A DNA stretch of 53,853 nucleotides, from assembly GCA_902492895.1 (NCBI GenBank), contig CABUNG010000016.1:1-53853 (forward strand), in the 5' to 3' direction. A program made the position numbers and the translations under genes. The DNA comes from an uncultured Oscillospiraceae bacterium. GTDB taxonomy: Bacteria > Bacillota > Clostridia > Oscillospirales > Acutalibacteraceae. Below are positions 34,378 through 43,156 of the stretch, piece by piece; position 1 is the first letter of the stretch; the number at the start of each line of letters is the position of its first letter. The notes beneath the pieces are model-generated. The model ran no database searches and was not told the DNA's origin. It saw nothing but the letters and a program-made list of their open reading frames with translations.

Positions 34378-35256
34378 ATGGAAGGTTGGATGTCCGCGCT
34401 CATAGACGGCATCAACAAAGGGGCGATCTACGCGTTGGTCGCGCTGGGATACAGCATGGTCTATGGCATCGTCAAGCTGATCAACTTCGCCCACGGTGAT
34501 ATCATTATGGTCGGCGGCTACGTCATGTTTATCGTGATGAAGACCCTGGGGCTGCCCCTGCCGGCCGCCATCGCGGCGGCGGTGCTGTTCTGCGGGCTGC
34601 TCGGCATGCTGATTGAAAAGGTGGGGTATTCCCGCCTGATCCGCAAGGAAGCGCCGCGCATCTCCCTGCTCATCACCGCTATCGGCATGAGCCTGCTGCT
34701 GCAGAATCTTGCCCAGGCGATTTTCGGGGCGAATTCCCAGGCCATGCCGACCATCGTTCCGAAAGGGCATCTGCCCTTCCTGAACATATCGTATTCCACG
34801 ATCGTGACCATCGTTACGGCGGTGGTCCTCATGGTCGCCCTGCAGATGTTTGTGGGCCATACCCGGTTGGGCAAAGCGATGCGGGCCACCTCAGAGGACA
34901 CCGGCGCGGCGAAGCTGATGGGCATCAACACCTCGGTGGTCATCGCCTTTACGTTCGGAATCGGCTCCGCTTTGGCGGCTGTGGGTTCGGTGCTGTATCT
35001 GTCGTCCATCCCGCAGGTCAATCCCATGATGGGCAGTATGCTCGGACTCAAGGCCTTCGTGGCCGCCGTGCTCGGCGGCATCGGGTCGATTCCCGGGGCG
35101 ATGATCGGGGGACTGGCGCTGGGCGTGGCGGAATCCCTCACCACTCAGCTGGGGCTCTCCGATATCACCGACGCCGTGGTGTTCGGGATCCTGATTCTGG
35201 TTCTGGTCATCAAGCCGAGCGGCCTGATGGGCAAGAACATGACTGAGAAAGTGTAA
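34378..35256 (+). CDS. livH: Branched-chain amino-acid ABC transporter permease LivH
   Basis: A 292-residue membrane protein with about eight helices. ATG at 34378 lies 8 bases from AAGGAAGGA; GTG at 34372 is too close. Signatures are 'GYSMVYGIVKLINFAHGDI' near residue 23, 'ATSEDTGAAKLMGIN' near 170, and 'GGIGSIPGAMIGG' near 235. It forms the channel with LivM. The gap to livM is 13 bases. Confidence 0.94.
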   Translation: MEGWMSALIDGINKGAIYALVALGYSMVYGIVKLINFAHGDIIMVGGYVMFIVMKTLGLPLPAAIAAAVLFCGLLGMLIEKVGYSRLIRKEAPRISLLITAIGMSLLLQNLAQAIFGANSQAMPTIVPKGHLPFLNISYSTIVTIVTAVVLMVALQMFVGHTRLGKAMRATSEDTGAAKLMGINTSVVIAFTFGIGSALAAVGSVLYLSSIPQVNPMMGSMLGLKAFVAAVLGGIGSIPGAMIGGLALGVAESLTTQLGLSDITDAVVFGILILVLVIKPSGLMGKNMTEKV

Positions 35257-35269
35257 GGGGGCGGGTGAG

Positions 35270-36277
35270 TTGAAAATGAAAAAAGTGCTCCCTAAGCTCG
35301 TTACCCTGCTGCTGATCGTGGTGCTGTATGTCGCCGTGTCCCTGCTGTTCGGGGAATCCTCTCCGCTCAGCTATTACGCGGAAGTGGTCAAGCTGATCCT
35401 GATCAATGTCCTCCTCGCGGTCAGCCTCAATATGGTCACCGGTTTTCTCGGCCAGCTGGCGCTCGGCCACGCGGGCTTTATGACCCTTGGCGCCTATGCC
35501 ATGATTCTTTTTGTCAACGCCATGAGCGGGCGGATGCCCATGCTTCTGGCAGTGCTCATCGGTTTGGTGCTCGGCGGTCTCATCGCCGCGGTGTTCGGAC
35601 TGATCATCGGCGTGCCCACCCTGCGTCTGCGGGGGGACTACCTCGCCATTCTGACCCTGGCGTTCGGCGAGATCATCCGGGTGCTCGTGAACAAGTTCGT
35701 CGGCACGACGGCCCAGAGCATCCCGGGACTGATCAAACGGGACCTGCAGCCCATGCTCTTCCCGCTGATATTCATTGTGGTCGTGGTCAGCGTGGCGCTG
35801 ATTTACACCTTCGGCACCTCCCGCCAGGGCCGCGCCGCGCTGTCCATCCGGGATAACGAGATCGCGTCGGAGGCCTGCGGCATCAACACGGTATATTTCA
35901 AACTGTTCACCTTCGTGCTCGCGGCCTTTTTCGCAGGAGTCGCGGGCGGGCTGTATGGCCTGCATATCGGCTCCATCGAACCCAGCCGGGCGGGCTTTAC
36001 CTATTCCATCGATATTCTGGTGATGGTGGTGCTCGGCGGCATGGGTTCCATCACGGGATCGATCATCGCCGCCACGGCGCTCACCCTGCTGACCGACGTC
36101 CTCAAGGACATCCCGAATTTCACGGCCTACCGCCTCATCGCCTATGCGATCATCCTGATCGTGATGATGCTGTTCCGCCCGTCCGGCCTGCTTGGCCGCG
36201 CGGAATTCTCCATGAGCCGCCTCTTGAGCCGCTTTGGCCGGAAACAGGCGAAGGCTGACGCGAAGGAGGGTCTCTAA
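35270..36277 (+). CDS. livM: Branched-chain amino-acid ABC transporter permease LivM
   Basis: A permease of up to 335 residues. TTG at 35270 lies 8 bases from AGGGGG; an in-frame ATG at 35276 lies 6 bases from GGTGAG, so the true start could be either. Family marks are 'NMVTGFLGQLALGHAGFM' near residue 50, 'RLRGDYLAILTLAFGEI' near 120, 'DNEIASEACGIN' near 200 and 'GGMGSITGSI' near 255. The last codon abuts the livG start, so translation is coupled. Confidence 0.94.
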   Translation: MKMKKVLPKLVTLLLIVVLYVAVSLLFGESSPLSYYAEVVKLILINVLLAVSLNMVTGFLGQLALGHAGFMTLGAYAMILFVNAMSGRMPMLLAVLIGLVLGGLIAAVFGLIIGVPTLRLRGDYLAILTLAFGEIIRVLVNKFVGTTAQSIPGLIKRDLQPMLFPLIFIVVVVSVALIYTFGTSRQGRAALSIRDNEIASEACGINTVYFKLFTFVLAAFFAGVAGGLYGLHIGSIEPSRAGFTYSIDILVMVVLGGMGSITGSIIAATALTLLTDVLKDIPNFTAYRLIAYAIILIVMMLFRPSGLLGRAEFSMSRLLSRFGRKQAKADAKEGL

Positions 36278-37036
36278 ATGTCGTTGTTGGTCGTAAAGGA
36301 TCTGGGCATCCAGTTCGGCGGCCTTAAGGCCGTGGACGATGTCTATATGGAAATTGACAAAGGCGAAATCGTCGGGCTCATCGGCCCGAACGGCGCCGGG
36401 AAAACCACGGTTTTCAACATGCTCACCGGCGTGTATACCCCGACCAAAGGCGCCATCCGGTTCGATCATCAGTCCATCATCGGCAAGAAACCCTATCAGA
36501 TCAACCGCCTGGGTATCGCCCGGACTTTCCAGAATATCCGGCTGTTCCGGGAGATGACCGTGCTCGAGAACATCAAGCTCGCCATGAATGCGCAGATCCG
36601 CTATTCCGTCGTTTCGGGCATGCTCCGCCTGCCGGCTTACTGGCGGGAAGAGCGGCGCGCCGATGAAAAGGCAGTGGAACTGCTCTCCCTGTTCGGTCTC
36701 GAGGATATCCGGGATCAGCGGGCCGGCAACCTGCCTTACGGACAACAGCGCAAGCTCGAGATCCTGCGGGCGCTCGCGTCGGATCCGAAGCTCCTGCTCC
36801 TGGACGAACCCGCGGCCGGCATGAATCCGACCGAGACCAAGGAGCTGATGGAGGTCATCCGCAGCATCCGGGACAAGTTCGGGGTCGCCATCCTTCTCAT
36901 CGAGCACGATATGAGCCTGGTGATGGAGGTTTGCGAGCGTCTGTACGTGCTCGATTACGGCACGCTGATCGCCACAGGCTCGCCGGATGAGGTCCGCAAA
37001 AACGAGAAGGTCATCAAGGCCTATCTCGGCGGCTGA
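36278..37036 (+). CDS. livG: Branched-chain amino-acid ABC transporter ATPase LivG
   Basis: A 252-residue ATPase. Walker A is 'GPNGAGKTT' near residue 38; the LivG-type insertion runs from 'INRLGIARTFQNIRLFREM' to 'LLSLFGLEDIRDQRAGNL'; the signature is 'LPYGQQRKLEILRAL' and Walker B 'LLLLDEPAAGMNPTE'. The start follows the livM stop without a gap, with AAGGAGGG inside the end of livM. Pairs with LivF. Confidence 0.95.
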   Translation: MSLLVVKDLGIQFGGLKAVDDVYMEIDKGEIVGLIGPNGAGKTTVFNMLTGVYTPTKGAIRFDHQSIIGKKPYQINRLGIARTFQNIRLFREMTVLENIKLAMNAQIRYSVVSGMLRLPAYWREERRADEKAVELLSLFGLEDIRDQRAGNLPYGQQRKLEILRALASDPKLLLLDEPAAGMNPTETKELMEVIRSIRDKFGVAILLIEHDMSLVMEVCERLYVLDYGTLIATGSPDEVRKNEKVIKAYLGG

Positions 37037-37051
37037 GGAGGGACGGGAAAC

Positions 37052-37765
37052 ATGATGCTCAAAGTGACGGATTTAAACGTGTATTACGGTGCCATTCATG
37101 CGCTCAAGGGCCTGTCCTTCGAAGTGGCGGAGGGGGAGATCGTCTCTCTCATCGGTGCGAACGGCGCGGGCAAGACGACGGCGATGCATACCGTATCGGG
37201 CCTGCTCCGTTCCCGGACGGGTTCGGTCGAATTCATGGATGCGAATATCACCAAGATGGAGCCCCATCGGATCGTCAAAATGGGGCTGGCCCAGGTCCCG
37301 GAGGGCCGGCGTGTGTTTGCAAGCATGTCGGTTATGGAAAACCTCGAGATGGGCGCCTTTATTCGAACGGGCGCCTCGAAAAAGAGCGTGGACGAGGATC
37401 TCGAGCTGGTATTCACCCGGTTTCCCCGGCTGAAGGAACGGCGCCGTCAGGTGGCCGGCACCCTGTCGGGCGGTGAGCAGCAGATGCTCGCCATCGGGCG
37501 GGCGCTGATGTCCCGGCCGAAAATGCTGCTGCTCGACGAACCGTCTATGGGCCTGTCGCCGATCCTGGTGCAGGAGATCTTCTCCTGCATCACCGAGGTC
37601 AATCGGGACGGCACCACGGTTCTGCTCGTGGAACAGAACGCGAAAATGGCTCTGTCGGTTTCCAACCGCGCCTATGTGCTCGAAACGGGCAGCGTCGTGC
37701 TCGAAGGGCAGGCGTCGGACCTGCTCGACAACGAGCAGGTAAAGGAAGCGTATCTGGGCGCGTAA
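37052..37765 (+). CDS. livF: Branched-chain amino-acid ABC transporter ATPase LivF
   Basis: A 237-residue ATPase. Walker A 'GANGAGKTT', LivF-type 'GLAQVPEGRRVFASMSVMEN', signature 'LSGGEQQMLAIGRAL' and Walker B 'MLLLDEPSMGLSPILV' are all present. ATG at 37052 follows GAGGAGGGACGGG. It ends the liv genes; the azlCD genes follow 121 bases later with no terminator seen between, so they may be on the same transcript. Confidence 0.95.
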   Translation: MMLKVTDLNVYYGAIHALKGLSFEVAEGEIVSLIGANGAGKTTAMHTVSGLLRSRTGSVEFMDANITKMEPHRIVKMGLAQVPEGRRVFASMSVMENLEMGAFIRTGASKKSVDEDLELVFTRFPRLKERRRQVAGTLSGGEQQMLAIGRALMSRPKMLLLDEPSMGLSPILVQEIFSCITEVNRDGTTVLLVEQNAKMALSVSNRAYVLETGSVVLEGQASDLLDNEQVKEAYLGA

Positions 37766-37886
37766 ATTCGGCATGGACCTCTCTTCGCAGGACGCCCGCG
37801 GTCACGGACGGCACCGCCGCCCCCGGCCGCAGCGGGCGCCCTGCGTTTTCACGATCCGGATGTGCAACGAAAGGAAGATCCCAGGC

Positions 37887-38618
37887 ATGGAAGAAACGGT
37901 GTCCCGCCGGAAGAACTTTTTTCAGGGCTTTCGATATGGCCTGCCGGTAACGCTCGGTTACCTGCCGGTCTCGTTCGCCTTTGCCGTGACGGCGGTGGCG
38001 GGGGGGCTCCCCTGGCCGGTGGTGCTGCTCATCTCCATGACCAACTTCACCTCGGCCGGTCAGGCCGCAGGAGCCAATTTGATGCAGATGGCCGCGCCGC
38101 TCCCCGAGATCGGGGTCACGGTCTTCGTCATCAATATCCGGTACATGCTCATGTCCCTGTCCCTCTCCCAGAAGCTTGCAGGGATGCCGGTGTTCAAACG
38201 GCTGCTGCTGGCGAACGGGGTGACGGACGAGATCTTTTTCCTCGCCATGCAGAAAGATGGGCGGCTGTCCGGCTGGTTCATAGCGGGACTTGCGGCGGGG
38301 CCTTACGGCGGGTGGATTCTCGGCACCCTGCTCGGGGCGCTGCTCGGCGGCGTGCTGCCCCCTGCCTTGTCTTCCGCGCTCGGAATCGCGCTCTATGCCA
38401 TGTTCATCGCCATCGTGGTTCCGCCCTGCCGCCGGTCGAAAGCGGTGGCGCTCACGGCGCTCCTGGCGGTGGGACTGGCCTGCCTGTTCCGATATCTGCC
38501 CGGCCTGCGGCTGATCCCGTCCGGCTGGGCGCTCATCCTCGCAGCCGTGGCGGCTGCAGCGATCGCCGCGCTCCGCTTTCCTGTCGAGGAACCCGGGGAA
38601 GGGGGCGAACCCGCATGA
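37887..38618 (+). CDS. azlC: Branched-chain amino-acid exporter large subunit AzlC
   Basis: A 243-residue membrane protein of the AzlC/YgaZ family, which exports branched-chain amino acids with a small AzlD partner. ATG at 37887 follows AAAGGAAG by 9 bases. The N-terminal family block 'FRYGLPVTLGYLPVSFAF', the 'TNFTSAGQAAG' turn and 'VFVINIRYMLMSLSLS' are clear; about six helices are predicted. The stop codon overlaps the azlD start (ATGA). Export next to an importer of the same amino acids suggests homeostasis of their pools. Confidence 0.92.
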   Translation: MEETVSRRKNFFQGFRYGLPVTLGYLPVSFAFAVTAVAGGLPWPVVLLISMTNFTSAGQAAGANLMQMAAPLPEIGVTVFVINIRYMLMSLSLSQKLAGMPVFKRLLLANGVTDEIFFLAMQKDGRLSGWFIAGLAAGPYGGWILGTLLGALLGGVLPPALSSALGIALYAMFIAIVVPPCRRSKAVALTALLAVGLACLFRYLPGLRLIPSGWALILAAVAAAAIAALRFPVEEPGEGGEPA

Positions 38619-38947
38619 ATCGGACGCTGTATCTGGCCCTGGCCGTCGTCGTGATGGCGGCGGTGACCTATCTGCCCAGGGCCCTGCCCTTGACCCTCCT
38701 CCGCCGTCCGGTAAAAAGCCGGTTTCTGCGGTCGTTCCTCTATTACATGCCCTTTGCCGTGCTGGGGGCCATGACCTTTCCGGCCATCCTGTACGCGACG
38801 GCGACGCCCTGGTCGGCTCTGGCGGGATTTGCAGTGGCCATGGTGCTGTCCTGGTTCGGCCTGTCGCTGCTCCCGGTGGCGCTTGCGTCCACCATCATGG
38901 TGTTTGCGGTGGAATGGGCCATGCGCTTCGGCGGACTTTTGTCATAA
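38615..38947 (+). CDS. azlD: Branched-chain amino-acid exporter small subunit AzlD
   Basis: A 110-residue protein with about four membrane helices. ATG at 38615 overlaps the azlC stop as ATGA, the usual arrangement of this pair. The AzlD-type segments 'TYLPRALPLTLLRRP' and 'FLYYMPFAVLGAMTFPAIL' are visible. It ends 4 bases before a strong terminator. Confidence 0.9.
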   Translation: MNRTLYLALAVVVMAAVTYLPRALPLTLLRRPVKSRFLRSFLYYMPFAVLGAMTFPAILYATATPWSALAGFAVAMVLSWFGLSLLPVALASTIMVFAVEWAMRFGGLLS

Positions 38948-38951
38948 AAAT

Positions 38952-38990
38952 AAACGGACGGGGCCGGCTTATAGTCGGCCCCGTTCGTTT
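38952..38990. terminator. Terminator after azlD, shared with the convergent HTH pseudogene
   Basis: A 15-bp stem with a single G-T pair (38952-38966 with 38976-38990) and T/A flanks on both sides, so it can work in both directions. Confidence 0.88.
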
Positions 38991-38998
38991 ATCCGTGG

Positions 38999-39212
38999 TT
39001 ATATTTGTTTTCCGTTTTCCCGGAAGGTGAAAATCCCGGCATAATCGCAGTCCAGGGCATGGGCGATTTTCTTTAATTCGGCTTCCGTAAAGCGATCCCT
39101 GGATAGTTTATTGTACAAATAGGAGCCTTCATAGCCCAATCGGTCGCTGAGATCCTTAATCGTCATATCCCGTTCCAAAAGAATGGTTTTTTATCTTTTT
39201 TGTCATGCTCAT
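38999..39212 (-). pseudogene. Small Cro/C1-type helix-turn-helix regulator with frameshift
   Basis: Read on the minus strand, the start 'MSMTKKIK' (ATG at 39212) is followed by a run of six A (39187-39192 on the plus strand as T). Removing one base joins it to 'LLERDMTIKDLSDRLGY' and on to the stop at 38999, giving a 71-residue XRE-like domain. As written, the frame stops after 18 codons. It may be a true decay, a phase-variable tract or an assembly error. The 310 bases upstream (39213-39522) contain no gene; a TTGACA at 39304 lacks a good -10. Confidence 0.7.
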
Positions 39213-39522
39213 ATCGCTATCGCCATCTTTCATAAGAGTAATTTTACACTGAAATAGGGAATAAAGCAAATATAATTCATGTCTCGTATATGAAAATATT
39301 TTCTTGACAATATCTCAAATAAAAGTAAGCAGCGCCGCGCTTTTAATGGTAAAATCCCTCGGAGGATTCGGGAGTTCAAAAATAAAATATGAGGAAGCGG
39401 CGTCCCTTCGTCAGACAGGCCGCCGCTCCCTACGATGCACCACCGTCCGAAGGACGGGGCACAAAAGAGTATACACGATGTGCCCTCTCCTTTTCAAGGA
39501 GTGAAAAGAAAGGGACGATATC

Positions 39523-39807
39523 ATGGAAAACGGATTCCAAACGTTTGCGGGGAATTTCAGAGAATGCTGCGCCCGTTCCTGCACCTGCTTCGAACGGGAC
39601 GAGGGCGATCCTGCGTACGCTGCGGCGTCCGAGGAATGCGATGAGCTGTACCGGCGGATCGAGAAAGAGCTGGGGAGTGAGCGGATTCTGGTTAACCGCT
39701 TCGACGCGGCCAAAAACAATCTGCTTGCGTTGGAGGAGGAGTCGGTTTATCACCAGGGCTTCCGGGATTGTGTCACCTTGCTGCGCTGGATCGGATTTAT
39801 AGGATGA
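39523..39807 (+). CDS. Small cytosolic protein of unknown function
   Basis: A 94-residue helical protein. ATG at 39523 follows AAGAAAGGGAC. It has four cysteines in the first 25 residues ('CCARSCTCF') and a C-terminal 'YHQGFRDCVTLLRWIGF' helix reminiscent of small Firmicutes proteins such as the DUF6809 group, a weak resemblance. It is a single gene near the frameshifted regulator but in the opposite orientation. No function is proposed. Confidence 0.55.
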   Translation: MENGFQTFAGNFRECCARSCTCFERDEGDPAYAAASEECDELYRRIEKELGSERILVNRFDAAKNNLLALEEESVYHQGFRDCVTLLRWIGFIG

Positions 39808-39814
39808 CAAAACA

Positions 39815-39836
39815 CCCCGGAACCACGGTTCCGGGG
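39815..39836 (-). terminator. Hairpin between the small gene and mntP
   Basis: A 10-base inverted repeat (39815-39824 with 39827-39836). On the minus strand it is followed by TGTTTTGT, so it can terminate mntP; on the plus strand no T tract follows. Confidence 0.65.
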
Positions 39837-39913
39837 CGTCAATCCAGCGGGAGGCAATCCCGGGCCGCGGCCCTGAGGATATCGTGAATTTCAGGTGTCC
39901 GCCGCAGATTCCG

Positions 39914-40507
39914 TCAGAACCCCAGCAGATGTTCCAGCAGAATCTTGATCCCGATGCCGATGAGGACGATGCCACCCGCGATTTCCGCCTTTTTCCCGTA
40001 CCTGTCGCCGGTTTTGCAGCCGATCTTGACGCCCGCGAGACAGATGACGAAGGTGACGAGCGCAATGACGAGGCAGCAGAACAGGAAGCCGTATTCCGGC
40101 TCGAGCAGACCGGTCCGCCCCGCGAGGGCCATCGTGACCCCGACGGCCATGGCGTCGATGCTGGTGGCGATGGCCATTACCAGCAGGTTTTTCCAGTCGG
40201 TGGGATCGCCCTTGGGCGCGGTTTCGTCCTCGCCGCCCCGGATGACCTCCCAGAGCATTTTTCCGCCGATGAAGACCAGCAGGCCGAAGGCGATCCAGTG
40301 GTCAAAGGCCTCGATTTGATGGGCGAAGGTGTGGGCGATGACATAGCCGATGATAGGCATGAGGCCCTGGAACAGGCCGAACGCCCCCGCAAGCTTGACG
40401 CTTTTGGTCCATTTGGTGTGGCACATCAGGATGCCGCTGCTCACGGATACCGCGAACGCGTCCATCGATAAACCGACCGCCAGCAGAAGCAGGGTGATTG
40501 GATCCAT
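39914..40507 (-). CDS. mntP: Manganese efflux pump MntP
   Basis: A 197-residue membrane protein with six helices that exports Mn2+. The ATG at 40507 opens 'MDPITLLLLAVGLSMDAFAV', the typical N-terminus; an ATG nine codons upstream is in frame but has no ribosome-binding site. The paired motifs 'GLSMDAFAVS' and 'ATSIDAMAVG' carry the conserved aspartates of the two repeats. MntP genes are often controlled by a yybP-ykoY riboswitch, but only about 200 bases separate it from divergent glnA and I see no such element. Confidence 0.9.
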   Translation of the reverse strand: MDPITLLLLAVGLSMDAFAVSVSSGILMCHTKWTKSVKLAGAFGLFQGLMPIIGYVIAHTFAHQIEAFDHWIAFGLLVFIGGKMLWEVIRGGEDETAPKGDPTDWKNLLVMAIATSIDAMAVGVTMALAGRTGLLEPEYGFLFCCLVIALVTFVICLAGVKIGCKTGDRYGKKAEIAGGIVLIGIGIKILLEHLLGF

Positions 40508-40716
40508 TGGAACGAAACCCCCATGGTTCGACATATTTGGACATTAGTTGTATATTATAAGCCGCATCCGGCCATCTGTCAATCCATACTCTACACGTAT
40601 ATGGAGCCGTTTCTGAAATTATGAGGCGGGAGAGGGTAAATCCGGAAAATTCGCTTGACAAGATTTACGGCGGAATGCGATAATGGGAACATGTTTTGGG
40701 AAAGGCGTGGTCATTT

Positions 40717-42051
40717 GTGGGAAAATATACCGCCGAGGACATTATGCGGATCGTGGAGGAAGAGAACATCCGCTTCATCCGTCTACAGTTCACCGATATC
40801 TTCGGCTCTTTTAAGAATATCGCCATCACCACCTCGCAGCTGGAAAAGGCGCTCGGGAACAAGTGCATGTTCGACGGTTCCTCCATCGAAGGCTTCGTTC
40901 GGATCGAGGAAAGCGACATGTATCTCTATCCCGATCTCGATTCCTTCGTGATCTTCCCGTGGTACGGGGAGGGGGAGCGGGCCGCCCGGCTGATCTGCGA
41001 TGTTTACAAGCCGGACGGGACGCCGTTTGAGGGCGATCCCCGCGGCCTGCTGAAAAAGGTGCTCCGCCAGGCGGAGGAGATGGGCTTTTCCGGTTTCAAT
41101 GTGGGACCGGAATGCGAGTTTTTCCTGTTCAATTACGACGAGGACGGCCATCCCACGACGAAGTCCTTCGACCGAGGCGCGTATTTTGAGCTGGGGCCGA
41201 CCGATCTCGGAGAAAGCGCCCGCCGGGATATGTGCCTGATGCTCGAAGATATGGGATTCGAGATTGAAGCGTCTCATCACGAATGCGCGAACGGCCAGCA
41301 CGAAATCGACTTCAAATACGACGGCGCCCTGTCCGCCGCGGACAACATCGTCACCTTCAAGCTGGTGGTCAAAACCGTCGCCCACATGCACAATATGTAC
41401 GCCACCTTCATGCCAAAGCCGGTCTACGGCAAGGCGGGCAGCGGCATGCACGTCAACATGTCCTTGATGAAGGACGGCAAAAACGCGTTTTACGACCCGT
41501 CCGATGCCTTGGGACTCAGCAAAACGGCCTACAGTTTCATCGCGGGCATACTCGAGCACGCCAGGGGGATGTGCGCGGTCACCAATCCGCTGGTCAATTC
41601 GTATAAGCGCCTGGTATCGGGCTATGAAGCGCCGGTGTACATCGCCTGGTCGGCGAGCAACCGCAGCCCGTTGATCCGGGTGCCGGCTTCCCGCGGCGCA
41701 GGGACCCGCATCGAGCTGCGCAACCCCGATCCTTCCGCCAACCCCTATCTGGTGCTGGCCCTCTGCCTGGCGGCGGGGCTGGACGGTATCCGGCGGAACC
41801 TGACGCCCCCCTCTTCCACCGACGGCAATATCTTCGAGCTGACGGGCGACGAGCGGGAGGAGCGGGATATCCATTCCCTGCCCTCCAACCTGAAAGAGGC
41901 CGTGCGCGCCATGCGGCGGGACGAGCTGGTGCGGGAAACCCTCGGAGAGCACATTTTCAGCAAATATGTGGAACATAAAACCGAGGAATGGGACGAATAT
42001 AAGATCCGGGTCACCCCTTGGGAGCTGGACCGGTATCTGGAACGGTATTGA
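40717..42051 (+). CDS. glnA: Glutamine synthetase type I (GSI-alpha)
   Basis: A 444-residue enzyme, the same length as the Bacillus GlnA, that makes glutamine from glutamate, ammonia and ATP in a dodecamer. GTG at 40717 gives the usual 'MGKYTAEDI' start. Family blocks are 'FDGSSIEGFVRIEESDMYL' near residue 49, 'GPECEFFLF', the ATP-site region 'NPLVNSYKRLVSGYEAP' and 'RIELRNPDPSANPYL'. The adenylylation-loop tyrosine of GSI-beta is absent, as expected for GSI-alpha, so control is likely by feedback and a GlnR-type repressor. No GlnR or TnrA operator was identified in the divergent region. Confidence 0.95.
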   Translation: MGKYTAEDIMRIVEEENIRFIRLQFTDIFGSFKNIAITTSQLEKALGNKCMFDGSSIEGFVRIEESDMYLYPDLDSFVIFPWYGEGERAARLICDVYKPDGTPFEGDPRGLLKKVLRQAEEMGFSGFNVGPECEFFLFNYDEDGHPTTKSFDRGAYFELGPTDLGESARRDMCLMLEDMGFEIEASHHECANGQHEIDFKYDGALSAADNIVTFKLVVKTVAHMHNMYATFMPKPVYGKAGSGMHVNMSLMKDGKNAFYDPSDALGLSKTAYSFIAGILEHARGMCAVTNPLVNSYKRLVSGYEAPVYIAWSASNRSPLIRVPASRGAGTRIELRNPDPSANPYLVLALCLAAGLDGIRRNLTPPSSTDGNIFELTGDEREERDIHSLPSNLKEAVRAMRRDELVRETLGEHIFSKYVEHKTEEWDEYKIRVTPWELDRYLERY

Positions 42052-42068
42052 CGGCAAGGAGAGGGCGC

Positions 42069-43097
42069 ATGGAGAACCCAACGCCCAAAACGTCCAAATG
42101 GGGGAAATGGCTGGCGGCCGGCTGCGGCGGTGCCGGCCTTTTTCTCATTGTCGTCCCCCTTCTGTATACCTTCGGAAGATCCGCCGTCCCGGCCGGCCCC
42201 GCAGCCCCTTTGGAAATCCCGTTTGTGACGGCGGAACCCGATGACACCGGTTCGTCCGATCCGGTCACGGCTCCAAAGCCGCCTGTATCGTCCGGTTCGC
42301 CTGCGCCGGACCCGACCTTTCCCACCGAACGGCCGCCGGAGGAGCTGCGCCGAGATTTTGTTTTCCCCGAGGAGGGGCGGGCGGCGCTCGACGCCCTGCT
42401 GGCCGGATACGAAGGGGTATCGGTGTTTTACCAGGATATCGGCTCGGGAGCCACGTATGAATACCGTCCTCTCGAGAAATATCCGGCCGCCAGCGTGGTC
42501 AAGGCTCCCTACTGCCTCTATGTTCTCGACCTCGCGTCACAGGGGAAAGCGGATTTGAACCAGATGTTCACCTATACCGAGGAGTGGAAACGGGAGGGAA
42601 CCGGGAAGATCAAGGACATGCCGTTCGGGACGACGCTCACGCTGCGGGATCTGATCCGGTACGCGATCGAGGCAAGCGACAACACGGCTTTCGCCATGAT
42701 CCGCTCGGCGTATCCGGTCGGCGGTTACCGCGCTTATGCCGAGCGGTTCAGCCTGACCTATCCGGAGGATATCCGGAACGGGGCAAATTCCCTCCTCTGC
42801 GCGCGGGACGCGGGCGCTTACATAGCGGCGATCGATCAGTTTATCCGGACGAATCCGTACGGTCCCGAACTGCAAAGCTATATGCGCCGGACGATAAATC
42901 CCATGATCCGCTCTTCTTACCCGATAGCGCGCAAATATGGGTGGATGAAAGGCGCCTATCACGATATGGCGATCGTCTACGCGCCCCATCCCTATCGGCT
43001 CGTGATCCTGTCCGATCACGACGGCGGAACGAAAGAGGATCTGCGGATGTTCCGGGAAATATCGGAGCTCATTGAACGGTATTCGGGGAATACATAA
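42069..43097 (+). CDS. Class A beta-lactamase-fold serine hydrolase, membrane-anchored
   Basis: A 342-residue protein. ATG at 42069 follows AAGGAGAGGGC. A membrane helix at about 17-38 is followed by a Pro/Ser/Thr-rich linker (about 45-95) and the beta-lactamase domain. The three motifs are SVVK, SDN in 'ASDNTAFAM' and a KYG near the end in place of KTG. The typical Omega-loop Glu is not evident, so it may be a peptidase or peptidoglycan enzyme rather than an antibiotic-degrading one. It lies 17 bases behind glnA. It is a paralogue of 49988-50986. Confidence 0.8.
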   Translation: MENPTPKTSKWGKWLAAGCGGAGLFLIVVPLLYTFGRSAVPAGPAAPLEIPFVTAEPDDTGSSDPVTAPKPPVSSGSPAPDPTFPTERPPEELRRDFVFPEEGRAALDALLAGYEGVSVFYQDIGSGATYEYRPLEKYPAASVVKAPYCLYVLDLASQGKADLNQMFTYTEEWKREGTGKIKDMPFGTTLTLRDLIRYAIEASDNTAFAMIRSAYPVGGYRAYAERFSLTYPEDIRNGANSLLCARDAGAYIAAIDQFIRTNPYGPELQSYMRRTINPMIRSSYPIARKYGWMKGAYHDMAIVYAPHPYRLVILSDHDGGTKEDLRMFREISELIERYSGNT

Positions 43098-43135
43098 AAA
43101 GGCCGGCCGAACATGCTTCATGTTGCGGCCGGTCC
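43096..43135. terminator. Terminator between the serine hydrolase and ECF S-component genes
   Basis: A long, slightly bulged stem (from 43101-43115 with 43119-43134). On the minus strand it is followed by a T run, serving the S-component gene; it also ends the hydrolase transcript. Confidence 0.75.
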
Positions 43136-43156
43136 TTGATAATGCGATGGAAAACG

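Noticed and set aside
35210..36907. A 565-codon minus-strand frame over livM and livG
   Set aside because: Both liv genes are unambiguous on the plus strand; the antisense translation is low-complexity His/Asp/Gln.
40508..40716. A manganese riboswitch (yybP-ykoY) between mntP and glnA
   Set aside because: The region is short and lacks the conserved loop sequences of that riboswitch, so none is called.
40696..40716. An earlier TTG start for glnA
   Set aside because: The family N-terminus begins at the GTG 40717; seven additional residues would be atypical.
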